The notes under the pieces were generated by a model, which was not told the DNA's origin, did not search any database, and saw only the letters and a list, made by a program, of their open reading frames with translations. The position numbers and the translations under genes are program-made. Positions 5,900-12,698 of a DNA stretch of 12,698 nt are shown piece by piece. Source of the DNA: an uncultured Clostridium sp. (GTDB lineage: Bacteria > Bacillota > Clostridia > Lachnospirales > Lachnospiraceae); NCBI GenBank assembly GCA_947643685.1, contig CANRXD010000013.1, positions 1 through 12,698 on the forward strand, read 5' to 3'. Position 1 is the stretch's first letter. Every line of letters starts with the position of its first letter.

Positions 5900-7072
5900 A
5901 TGGATGGACAATTGAATATAGTCCTCTGGTTTGCGGCGGGAGCTGGCTGTATGGCGCTTCTGGCGGCAGTTTTGCATTATATCAGGCGGACAGCCTATTT
6001 AAGTCCTGTTAAACGGGAGCTTAAAAAAGAAAAGCAATGGCTGCGCCGCGGGGAGTATAATGCAGCGATGGTGAAAGGGCGCCAGAATCTGGAGCTGCTT
6101 TTTAAACTGGTTGCGGAAAATAATGGGATTCATCTGGATAATACGGCACAGGCAGTAGCAAACGCAAAAAGCGGTCAGGAAAAAAGCGGCGGGCGACAGA
6201 GAAGGCAGAGAAGAAACCGGGTTCTGACACATCAGCAGTTTACCTGGTGGCTGGATGAGAACGGGTATCTGGACCGGGTGGCAAAATGGGAGATTAACGA
6301 GGTACGGCTCATTGGAAATAAGGCTGTGCATGAGAATTTTACGTCTAAGGAAGATGCATGGAACCAGTATAATTATCTGGAAGATATTTTGAAAATTGTT
6401 TCAGAGAAGTCCCCGGTTCATCTGCGAAGACAGAATCCAAAGCGGGATAATATTGAGGAGAATAAGAGGGAAAGCGGGAGAGCGAAGGAGAATCAGGGAG
6501 AAAAGAAAGGGCAGAATTCCGGAAAACAAGGCGGCAAAAAGAATATGGCCCAGGGAAACAAAAACGGGACGCAGAAGGAAAAAACGCCCCAGGATATAAG
6601 GCACGATACAGCAGTCAGGAGCGCAAAAAAGAAAGAAACACTTCAGACCGGAGAAAGTCAGAAAAACGGGAAAAAAGAAACAAAGCAGAATGTTTCCAAA
6701 GAAAAGGACGAAAAGAAGAATGGAGCTGGAAACGGCGGGCAGCCGGGCAAAAAACAGAGGAATAAAAAGAAATCCGGAAGCCCCGCCGGTGCAGAGAATC
6801 AGACTGGCGAAAAGAAACAAAATGGTTCAGGAAAACAGTCCCATACAGAAAAGGACGCTGCCAGACAGGAAGGAACCAGAAAAGACGATGGCAATACCCG
6901 AAAAGCACCCGGCCGGCCGGCAGAGGCGCCGAAGCCATCCGTACAGGAAACTTCTGAGACCGCTGAGAAAAAACGTCCCCGTAAACGCCGCCCGAGGCGC
7001 AGACAGCAATCCGGTCAGATAAAGCCGGTGCAGGGGGCAGCGGCAGCAGTGACGGAGGCTGCAAAAGGGTAG
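5900..7072 (+). CDS. Membrane-anchored DUF4145/HEPN-like protein with long basic disordered tail
   Basis: No named homologue is recognised. The 390-residue product has one N-terminal membrane span (about residues 7-28), then basic residues (KRELKKEKQWLRR). A helical domain at about 50-170 looks like DUF4145, a HEPN relative: it has GRQNLELLFKLVAENNG, WLDENGYLDRVAKWEI and the hallmark RLIGNKAVHENF (R136, N140, H144). The domain is split by an Arg-rich insert at about 91-107. Residues from about 178 to the end (over 210) are low-complexity, rich in K, E, R, Q, N and G, with a final PRKRRPRRRQQ patch, and are predicted disordered. AGGAG at 5888-5892 supports the ATG, 15 bases after the preceding stop. 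The charged tail should face the cytoplasm or bind anionic polymers; the function is unknown. Confidence 0.75.
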   Translation: MDGQLNIVLWFAAGAGCMALLAAVLHYIRRTAYLSPVKRELKKEKQWLRRGEYNAAMVKGRQNLELLFKLVAENNGIHLDNTAQAVANAKSGQEKSGGRQRRQRRNRVLTHQQFTWWLDENGYLDRVAKWEINEVRLIGNKAVHENFTSKEDAWNQYNYLEDILKIVSEKSPVHLRRQNPKRDNIEENKRESGRAKENQGEKKGQNSGKQGGKKNMAQGNKNGTQKEKTPQDIRHDTAVRSAKKKETLQTGESQKNGKKETKQNVSKEKDEKKNGAGNGGQPGKKQRNKKKSGSPAGAENQTGEKKQNGSGKQSHTEKDAARQEGTRKDDGNTRKAPGRPAEAPKPSVQETSETAEKKRPRKRRPRRRQQSGQIKPVQGAAAAVTEAAKG

Positions 7073-7098
7073 AAAAAGCGGCCGGGATCTGCTATACT
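7070..7098 (+). promoter_or_regulatory. Candidate internal promoter before the second membrane protein
   Basis: TAGAAA (7070-7075, four of six -35 bases), a 17-base spacer and TATACT (7093-7098) preceded by TGC (7090-7092) give an extended -10 promoter overlapping the end of the previous gene. It would start transcription near 7105, about 25 bases before the next ATG. Confidence 0.45.
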
Positions 7099-7130
7099 GA
7101 CTGAGAATACTGTTGTTCTGGAGGGAACCG

Positions 7131-8630
7131 ATGAAAGAGCACAAAAAATACTGTTATATGGCGCTGCCTGTCCTTGGCGTCCTGTTTTATCTGATATACA
7201 TTCACAAAGCTGCAATTGACCTGGTCTATTCCGATTACATCCGCCTGATTAATTCCTATTTACCGGATGTGTGGAATCCGCAGACGTTTTTTGTTCCGGA
7301 CCTTCTGACCAGAATCCCGCTTAATTATGTGAGCCGGATTATCAATGTGAAGTTTTTTGGATACAGTGTGACCTATGACCGCGTTATGGGCATTTTAAGC
7401 TTTGGTCTTTCGGCCATGTGCATTGCCTCATACAGCTATAAGAAACAGATCGGGCTTGGATGGTATGCAGCTATGATGGCTGTTATGTTCAGCCTTAATA
7501 AATGGGAGATGCTTTATAACGGCACTGGCTGGATTCATTTTTTTGCTTTTGCCTGCTTCTTCTGTCACTATCTGATTGTGGACCGGATTTATTACGAAAA
7601 ATCGAAGGCAGCAAAAAACAGGCGGGAGATATGGATTTTATGTATTCTGCCGGCCCTTATCACCATCGGCGTGGCCGGTCCCTATTGCGCTATCTACACT
7701 ATGACGCTGGTTTTGGCCTATCTGTTTATCCATGTCAGAAATAAAATTATAATAAGACAGGACAAAAAGAAGCTGAATGTGGATGAAAAATCAGGCGCTG
7801 TGGGAATCATGGATAAACGCCTTTCACGCCTTACAGGAAAACAGATTGCCCTTCTTCTGTGTATGACGGTCTGGCCTCTTCTGGTTTATATATGGAGCAA
7901 CTCCAAAGCAGAATACGAATATGCGGGAGCCGTGCAGGAACCTTTGCTTACCAGCCTGCTTTCGGCGCCGAAATTCTTTGTGAAATTTTTTCTCAAGTCC
8001 TTTGCGTCAATGGTGTTCGGGGTTGAGATGATTAACCGGCGCATGGGAGACTTTCAGGGAAAAGTCTGGTGCCTGGTGGGATTTCTGGTGATTTTGTCTT
8101 ATCTGCTGGCCGTATGGATGAACTTTTACTATAAAATCGCAGAGGAAACCATTCTCCCGCTGATGCTTCTGGCAGGCGGAGGTATGAACCATATGATTGT
8201 GCTGATGAACCGGTGGATTTTTATGAATGATACCTATGGAATGAGTTCCCGTTATGCGCTCCAGTACCAGGTGGGAATCATCGGGATCTTTCTTACCTTT
8301 GCCCTTGTTGCCAGAGCAAAAAAGAAGGAAAAAAAACCTGAAAAAAAATGGGAAAAGAGAGTGCATACCCTCATGGTTGCGGTGGCTTTCGTATTTGTGG
8401 CCGGAAATGTTGCTACCACAATCGAGGAGCTGGATTTCTGCCATCACCGCAAATACAGCAATGAACTGAAGGTGCCGGTTCTTTTGAACTACGAGGATGT
8501 GACAGAGGATGAATTAAAATTTCTTCTGGAGTATCAGAATGACGGCATTAAAGAGGCGCTGACCATATTAAAAGAAAATCACTGGAACATTTTTGGTCCC
8601 AACAGCGCTTCAAGGGCATTGATGCAATAG
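7131..8630 (+). CDS. Polytopic membrane protein of surface glycan locus, GT-C-like
   Basis: The 499-residue protein has about 10 hydrophobic spans, the first at residues 9-24. A short VYSDYIRL motif (D35) follows the first span, the position of the catalytic Asp in GT-C enzymes, and a conserved-looking SSRYALQYQ motif lies at 372-380 just before a late span. The C-terminal soluble tail (about 433-499) ends in a helical segment, EALTILKENHWNIFGP. It resembles, in layout, the 635-residue protein upstream, but I see no convincing named family. I chose the ATG at 7131 (MKEHKKYCYMAL), with GGAGGG at 7120-7125; the frame is open to an earlier TTG at 7113, but that TTG lies before the ribosome binding site. 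Two A8 tracts (8329-8336 and 8341-8348) encode a Lys-rich cytoplasmic loop. rfbF follows after 17 bases. Confidence 0.7.
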   Translation: MKEHKKYCYMALPVLGVLFYLIYIHKAAIDLVYSDYIRLINSYLPDVWNPQTFFVPDLLTRIPLNYVSRIINVKFFGYSVTYDRVMGILSFGLSAMCIASYSYKKQIGLGWYAAMMAVMFSLNKWEMLYNGTGWIHFFAFACFFCHYLIVDRIYYEKSKAAKNRREIWILCILPALITIGVAGPYCAIYTMTLVLAYLFIHVRNKIIIRQDKKKLNVDEKSGAVGIMDKRLSRLTGKQIALLLCMTVWPLLVYIWSNSKAEYEYAGAVQEPLLTSLLSAPKFFVKFFLKSFASMVFGVEMINRRMGDFQGKVWCLVGFLVILSYLLAVWMNFYYKIAEETILPLMLLAGGGMNHMIVLMNRWIFMNDTYGMSSRYALQYQVGIIGIFLTFALVARAKKKEKKPEKKWEKRVHTLMVAVAFVFVAGNVATTIEELDFCHHRKYSNELKVPVLLNYEDVTEDELKFLLEYQNDGIKEALTILKENHWNIFGPNSASRALMQ

Positions 8631-8647
8631 AGAAAGGAAAGGAAATC

Positions 8648-9421
8648 ATGAAAGTAGTAATTCTGGCAGGCGGATTCGGAACGAGAATCAGTGAACAGAG
8701 CCATTTAAAGCCGAAGCCTATGGTGGAAATCGGTGAAAAGCCGATTTTGTGGCATATTATGAAATATTATTCCCAGTTCGGCTATAATGAATTTATTATC
8801 TGTCTGGGCTATAAACAGTATGTGGTGAAAGAATTTTTTGCGGACTATTTTCTTCATACTTCAGATGTGACGTTTGACCTGGCAAACAACAGCATGAAGG
8901 TACACAACAATTATTCTGAGCCATGGAAGGTGACCCTGATTGATACAGGGCTTTATACCATGACCGGAGGCCGCGTAAAGAGAATTCGGGAGTATGTGGG
9001 GGACGAGCCATTTATGCTGACATACGGAGACGGACTTGCAAACATTGATTTAAAAGCCCTGGAGGAGTTCCATAAGTCCCATGGAAAAACTGCCACCATC
9101 ACAGCTGTGAACATTGGCCAGCGGTTCGGCGTGCTGGATCTGGACGATAATGGAAAGATTAATGCTTTCCGGGAAAAAAATGACGATGACGGAAGCCTGA
9201 TCAATGGCGGATATATGGTGATGAATCCGGGAGTCTTTGACTATATCGAAGGAGATACTACGGTTTTTGAGCAGGCACCTTTAAGAGGTCTGGCAAGGGA
9301 CGGAGAGCTGATGGCATACCGTCACGAGGGCTTCTGGAAATGTATGGATACCCAGAGAGAGTGGCAGCAGCTTGAAGAAATGTGGCAGTCCGGCCATGCT
9401 CCATGGAAGATTTGGAAATAG
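8648..9421 (+). CDS. rfbF: Glucose-1-phosphate cytidylyltransferase
   Basis: It makes CDP-glucose from CTP and glucose-1-phosphate, the committed step for CDP-linked 3,6-dideoxyhexoses. The 257-residue length is standard. The nucleotidyltransferase signature LAGGFGTRISEQSHLKPKPM occupies residues 6-25, with K21/K23 in the substrate loop. Metal-binding aspartates are D128 in YGDGLAN and D234 in GFWKCMDTQRE. The segments LTYGDG, NGGYMVMNPGVFDYI and FEQAPLRGLARDGELMAY are typical of RfbF and not of the glucose-1-phosphate thymidylyl- or uridylyltransferases. AAGGAAAGGAAA upstream serves as the ribosome binding site. It forms a tight unit with rfbG (29-base gap) and rfbH. Confidence 0.97.
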   Translation: MKVVILAGGFGTRISEQSHLKPKPMVEIGEKPILWHIMKYYSQFGYNEFIICLGYKQYVVKEFFADYFLHTSDVTFDLANNSMKVHNNYSEPWKVTLIDTGLYTMTGGRVKRIREYVGDEPFMLTYGDGLANIDLKALEEFHKSHGKTATITAVNIGQRFGVLDLDDNGKINAFREKNDDDGSLINGGYMVMNPGVFDYIEGDTTVFEQAPLRGLARDGELMAYRHEGFWKCMDTQREWQQLEEMWQSGHAPWKIWK

Positions 9422-9450
9422 AAGGGCTTCGTAAGCCTGGGAGTGAAGAC

Positions 9451-10512
9451 ATGAATTTAAAAGAGGTTTTTGAGTTTTACAGAGGGAAGAAAGTGTTCGT
9501 AACCGGTCATACGGGTTTTAAGGGCGCGTGGCTCTGCCGGATTCTGGCGAATGCGGGAGCTCAGGTGACAGGATATTCTCTGACGCCGCCCACGGACCCG
9601 GCGCTGTTTTTGATGGCGGGCCTTGAGGGAAGGATTCACTCTGAAATCGGAGATATCAGAGATTTGCCGCATCTGCGGAGCGCGGTGGAGGCATCCGGGG
9701 CGGAAATCATCCTTCATCTGGCGGCTCAGCCTATTGTGAGGGACTCTTATAAGGATCCGGTTTATACTTATGAGACGAATGTCATGGGGACGGTAAATAT
9801 TCTCGAATGTGCCAGAATCTGCCCTTTTGTAAAGTCATTTCTTAATGTGACCACTGACAAAGTATATGAAAATATGGAGTGGGAATATGGCTATCGGGAA
9901 ACGGACCGTCTTGACGGTTATGATCCATATTCCAACAGCAAATCCTGTTCTGAGCTGGTAACCCACAGCTATAAAAAGGCATTCTTTTCAGACGGGCGCT
10001 GCGCTGTTTCTGCCTGCCGCGCCGGAAATGTGATTGGAGGCGGAGATTTTGCCAACGACAGAATCGTGCCGGACAGCGTCAGGGCGGCTATGGAGGGCCG
10101 GCCCATTGTGGTGAGGAATCCTCACTCCACAAGGCCATATCAGCACGTGCTGGAGCCATTAGGGGTGTATCTTATGGTGGCGAAAGCTCAGTATGAGGAT
10201 CGTTCTTTTTCCGGTTACTATAATGTGGGACCTGATGATAAAGACTGTGTGACCACGGGGTGTCTGGTGGATATGTTCTGTGAGTCCTGGGGAAAGGGAC
10301 TCACCTGGATAAACCAGAGTGACGGAGGTCCCCATGAAGCCAATTTCCTGAAACTGGACTGTTCGAAATTAAAAAGTACCTTTGGCTGGCGCCCGCGCTG
10401 GTGCGTCAGGGAAGCGATTGATATGACCGTGGAATGGTGCAGGGCTTACGAAGCGAAAGAGGATGTGACGGCTGTCATGGACAGGCAGATCAGTGAGATG
10501 TTCCGATATTGA
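9451..10512 (+). CDS. rfbG: CDP-glucose 4,6-dehydratase
   Basis: The enzyme converts CDP-glucose to CDP-4-keto-6-deoxyglucose with bound NAD+. The 353-residue product is an extended SDR: the Rossmann loop GHTGFKG is at residues 19-25, followed by HLAAQPIVRDSY. The catalytic TDK (T135-D136-K137) precedes the YxxxK pair Y160/K164 in YDPYSNSK. GNVIGGGDFANDRIVPDSVRA and RNPHSTRPYQHVLEPLGVYL are characteristic of RfbG. I chose the ATG at 9451, with GGGAG at 9439-9443. The frame is open to 9382, but those 23 residues overlap the end of rfbF and are not part of the Rossmann start. It lies between rfbF and rfbH, the standard order. Confidence 0.97.
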   Translation: MNLKEVFEFYRGKKVFVTGHTGFKGAWLCRILANAGAQVTGYSLTPPTDPALFLMAGLEGRIHSEIGDIRDLPHLRSAVEASGAEIILHLAAQPIVRDSYKDPVYTYETNVMGTVNILECARICPFVKSFLNVTTDKVYENMEWEYGYRETDRLDGYDPYSNSKSCSELVTHSYKKAFFSDGRCAVSACRAGNVIGGGDFANDRIVPDSVRAAMEGRPIVVRNPHSTRPYQHVLEPLGVYLMVAKAQYEDRSFSGYYNVGPDDKDCVTTGCLVDMFCESWGKGLTWINQSDGGPHEANFLKLDCSKLKSTFGWRPRWCVREAIDMTVEWCRAYEAKEDVTAVMDRQISEMFRY

Positions 10513-10536
10513 CAAAAAATTGGAGGACGGATAAAA

Positions 10537-11766
10537 ATGTTTGAAAATAAGACAGAAGCACAGGCAAGAAAAGAAATTCTTACCATGGTGGCCGAATATG
10601 CAGACCGGTTCCACAACCAGAAAAAGGAGTTCAAAGAGGGAGACAGAATCCCCTATGCATCCCGCGTGTATGACAAGAATGAGATGGTGAATCTGGTGGA
10701 CAGCTCCCTGGAATTCTGGCTCACCTCCGGGCGGTATACGGAGGAGTTCGAGAAGAAGCTGGGAGAATATCTTCAGGTCAAATACTGTTCTCTGGTAAAC
10801 TCCGGCTCATCAGCCAATCTGATCGCTTTCATGGCGCTGACTTCGCCGCTTCTTGGAGAGCGGCGCGTAAAGCGCGGCGATGAGATCATCACTGTGGCAG
10901 CGGGCTTCCCCACCACGGTGACCCCGGCTATCCAGTACGGGGCCGTTCCGGTTTTTGTGGATGTGACCATTCCTCAGTACAACATTGATGTGACCATGCT
11001 GGAGCAGGCTCTTTCTGAAAAAACAAAGGCTGTGATGCTGGCACACACCCTGGGGAACCCCTTTGATCTTCAGACAGTCAGGGATTTTTGCAGAAAACAT
11101 GATTTATGGCTGGTGGAAGATAACTGTGATGCTCTGGGAACGAAATATGTGATTGACGGCCGGGAAAAGTTTACAGGGACCATCGGTGATATCGGGACCT
11201 CCAGTTTCTATCCGCCGCACCATATGACCATGGGTGAGGGCGGAGCCGTATATACGGATAACCCGCTTCTCAATAAGATTATCCGTTCCTTCCGCGACTG
11301 GGGACGGGACTGTGTGTGCCCATCGGGCTGCGATAATTTGTGCGGCCACAGATTTGACCGCCAGTACGGAGAGCTGCCCCTGGGCTATGATCACAAATAT
11401 GTGTACTCTCATTTTGGATATAATTTAAAGGCAACAGACATGCAGGCGGCTGTGGGCTGTGCCCAGCTTGAAAAGTTCCCTGCTTTTGTGGAAAAAAGAC
11501 GCCATAATTTTGAACGTCTGCATGCAGCACTCTCCGGCTGTGAGGATAAGTTAATTCTTCCTGAGGCGGCTCCTTCATCTGTTCCAAGCTGGTTTGGTTT
11601 TCTGATAACCTGTAAAGAGGGGGCGGACCGGAACCGGATCGTTTTGCATGTGGAGAAAAAGGGAGTTCAGACCAGAATGCTGTTTGCCGGAAATTTAACC
11701 AGGCATCCCTGTTTTGATGAAATGCGGAAGGAAAATAAAGGTTACCGCGTGGTGGGAACCCTTTAA
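10537..11766 (+). CDS. rfbH: CDP-4-keto-6-deoxy-D-glucose 3-dehydrase RfbH, truncated by in-frame stop
   Basis: RfbH (E1) is a PMP- and [2Fe-2S]-dependent enzyme of the DegT/DnrJ fold that removes the C3 hydroxyl from CDP-4-keto-6-deoxyglucose. Visible hallmarks are the iron-sulfur cysteines C197 (EDNCDALG) and C259/C261/C269 (CxCx7C). SFYPPHHMTMGEGG has His228 where aminotransferases carry the PLP lysine, and YDHKYVYSHFGYNLKATDMQAA is the E1-type block given in two parts (YDHKYVYSHFGYN, LKATDMQAA). GGAGG at 10522-10526 supports the ATG. The frame stops at TAA 11764-11766 after 409 residues, right after YRVVGTL, whereas RfbH is usually about 437 residues. The same frame then continues with the missing C-terminal sequence to TGA at 11875-11877, so this copy is a nonsense allele, an error, or read through. 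Confidence 0.93.
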   Translation: MFENKTEAQARKEILTMVAEYADRFHNQKKEFKEGDRIPYASRVYDKNEMVNLVDSSLEFWLTSGRYTEEFEKKLGEYLQVKYCSLVNSGSSANLIAFMALTSPLLGERRVKRGDEIITVAAGFPTTVTPAIQYGAVPVFVDVTIPQYNIDVTMLEQALSEKTKAVMLAHTLGNPFDLQTVRDFCRKHDLWLVEDNCDALGTKYVIDGREKFTGTIGDIGTSSFYPPHHMTMGEGGAVYTDNPLLNKIIRSFRDWGRDCVCPSGCDNLCGHRFDRQYGELPLGYDHKYVYSHFGYNLKATDMQAAVGCAQLEKFPAFVEKRRHNFERLHAALSGCEDKLILPEAAPSSVPSWFGFLITCKEGADRNRIVLHVEKKGVQTRMLFAGNLTRHPCFDEMRKENKGYRVVGTL

Positions 11767-11877
11767 AATACAGAAGGGATTAGGGCGGACACATTCTGGG
11801 TGGGCGTATATCCGGTATTGACAGATGAGAAAATTGACTACATGGCAAAAGTGATTAAAGAGGGACTGGTACTGTGA
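11767..11877 (+). pseudogene. rfbH: Severed C-terminal segment of rfbH
   Basis: In the same frame as rfbH and directly after its TAA, 36 codons encode NTEGIRADTFWVGVYPVL followed by TDEKIDYMAKVIKEGLVL, then TGA. This matches the known RfbH C-terminus (pattern NTDxIMxxTFWxGVYPGL). Restoring one sense codon at 11764-11766 gives a 446-residue protein of normal RfbH size. There is no start codon or ribosome binding site of its own, so it is not an independent gene. Confidence 0.88.
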
Positions 11878-12698
11878 GTGAAAAAGAATCATTTGATCTG
11901 ACAAGAGTCCATGAGACCAATCTTAAGATGCTTAAGGAGATCGACAGGATCTGCAGGAAATATAAAATTAAATATGCCCTGGACGCGGGAACTCTTCTGG
12001 GGGCTGTCCGCCATCAGGGCTTTATTCCCTGGGATGACGATGTGGACGTGGTGTTTACAAGGAAAAATTATGAAATGTTTGCCAGGGTGGTCAGGCGGGA
12101 GCTGCCGGAGGGCATGTCTTTTGTAGAGCCCAATGAATACCATGGCGGAAAGGCATTTTTTGACTTTGTACCCCGCATTATTTATGAAAAGAGCCAGAAG
12201 TTTGAGGATTCCGGAAAAACGGCCTTTTATGATGAGAAAATCAGCCGCCTCTGGGTGGATTTATTTATTGTGGATGATCTGCCGGAGGGGAAGATGGCGA
12301 AAAGTTTTTCAAAGCTTATCCACTGTGTGGTGTATGGTCTGGCCCTGGGACACCGATGGAAAATCCAGTATTCTGACTATAAGGGAATTATGAAGCTGTT
12401 TGTGGGTGTCCTTTCAAATCTTGGAAAGATAGTGCCCTTCCCGGTAACCTATAAGCTCTGGAGGTGTCTTGACCGCCAAAAAGGAGGCGGAGATTCCCGT
12501 CTCTGTTTTTACAGTAACTATGCGCCGGATTATTATTACGTGGAGGTTGAAAAGGAATGGGTGAGCCAGGTGAAAGAGGTTCCGTTTGAGGATACAAAGC
12601 TTTTTATTCCGGCCGGTTGGGAACCATATTTAAGGCAGGTGTACGGAGATTACATGAAGCTTCCGCCCAGGGAAAAACAGATTCCGGAGCATTCAGAC
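11874..12698 (+). CDS. licD: LicD family phosphotransferase (partial, runs off the window)
   Basis: From GTG at 11874 the frame is open for 275 codons to the last base. It shows the LicD signature YALDAGTLLGAVRHQGF then IPWDDDVDVVF (residues about 34-61) with the metal/nucleotide aspartates D54-D55-D56 and D58. The LicD C-terminal block YLRQVYGDYMKLPP is near 252-265, so only a short tail is missing. LicD proteins transfer phosphocholine or related phospho-alcohols to surface glycans and teichoic acids. AGAGGG at 11859-11864 lies 9 bases before the GTG, which overlaps the natural rfbH stop by two bases (GTGA), suggesting translational coupling. The premature rfbH stop 108 bases upstream would weaken that coupling. 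The transferred group is not predictable. Confidence 0.88.
   Translation, partial: MSEKESFDLTRVHETNLKMLKEIDRICRKYKIKYALDAGTLLGAVRHQGFIPWDDDVDVVFTRKNYEMFARVVRRELPEGMSFVEPNEYHGGKAFFDFVPRIIYEKSQKFEDSGKTAFYDEKISRLWVDLFIVDDLPEGKMAKSFSKLIHCVVYGLALGHRWKIQYSDYKGIMKLFVGVLSNLGKIVPFPVTYKLWRCLDRQKGGGDSRLCFYSNYAPDYYYVEVEKEWVSQVKEVPFEDTKLFIPAGWEPYLRQVYGDYMKLPPREKQIPEHSD

Noticed and set aside
6690..7022. Arg/Lys-rich alternate frame inside the DUF4145 gene tail
   Set aside because: Low-complexity purine-rich DNA stays open in several frames; it has no start signal of its own and no domain.
9382..9450. N-terminal extension of rfbG overlapping rfbF
   Set aside because: RfbG proteins begin shortly before the GHTGFKG loop; the ATG at 9451 has GGGAG at the correct distance.
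1..12698. CRISPR arrays, tRNA or rRNA genes, insertion sequences and recombinases
   Set aside because: No spaced direct repeats, cloverleaf-like sequences, transposase motifs or terminal inverted repeats were seen on reading the window.

Overview
The window reads as chromosomal DNA of a Gram-positive anaerobe of the Clostridia, most likely a Lachnospiraceae (Clostridium cluster XIVa) member. The evidence is the sequence character of the NusG and L7/L12 proteins, strong AGGAGG-type ribosome binding sites, extended -10 promoters, a Firmicutes-type L10 leader, and moderate GC content. All supported genes lie on the + strand.

Region 1 (1-3203) is the end of the secE-nusG-rplK-rplA-rplJ-rplL ribosomal/transcription cluster. 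It is rich in RNA regulation. Two short hairpins that imitate the L1-binding site of 23S rRNA precede rplK and rplA. A full L10 leader with a promoter, a kink-turn-like L10 hairpin and an intrinsic attenuator precedes rplJ. A strong terminator follows rplL. The nusG-rplK spacer also carries an unusual GC-rich stretch of iterated GCGAG-like units. rpoB, which usually follows rplL in bacteria, is not present.

Region 2 (3204-12698) is a cell-surface glycan locus with its own candidate promoter. It begins with a GmhA-type sugar-phosphate isomerase. Next come a large polytopic GT-C-like membrane protein, a membrane-anchored DUF4145/HEPN-like protein with a roughly 210-residue disordered basic tail, and a second polytopic membrane protein. 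The rfbF-rfbG-rfbH set follows, which converts glucose-1-phosphate through CDP-glucose and CDP-4-keto-6-deoxyglucose to a 3,6-dideoxyhexose precursor. The last gene is a LicD-family phospho-transferase running off the end of the window.

Taken together, region 2 appears to make nucleotide-activated deoxysugars, assemble or attach them at the membrane, and decorate the polymer with a phospho-substituent. The clearest anomaly is an in-frame TAA in rfbH, 37 codons before its natural end. The reading frame continues past it with conserved RfbH sequence up to the licD start. The most novel-looking gene is the membrane-anchored DUF4145 protein at 5900-7072.
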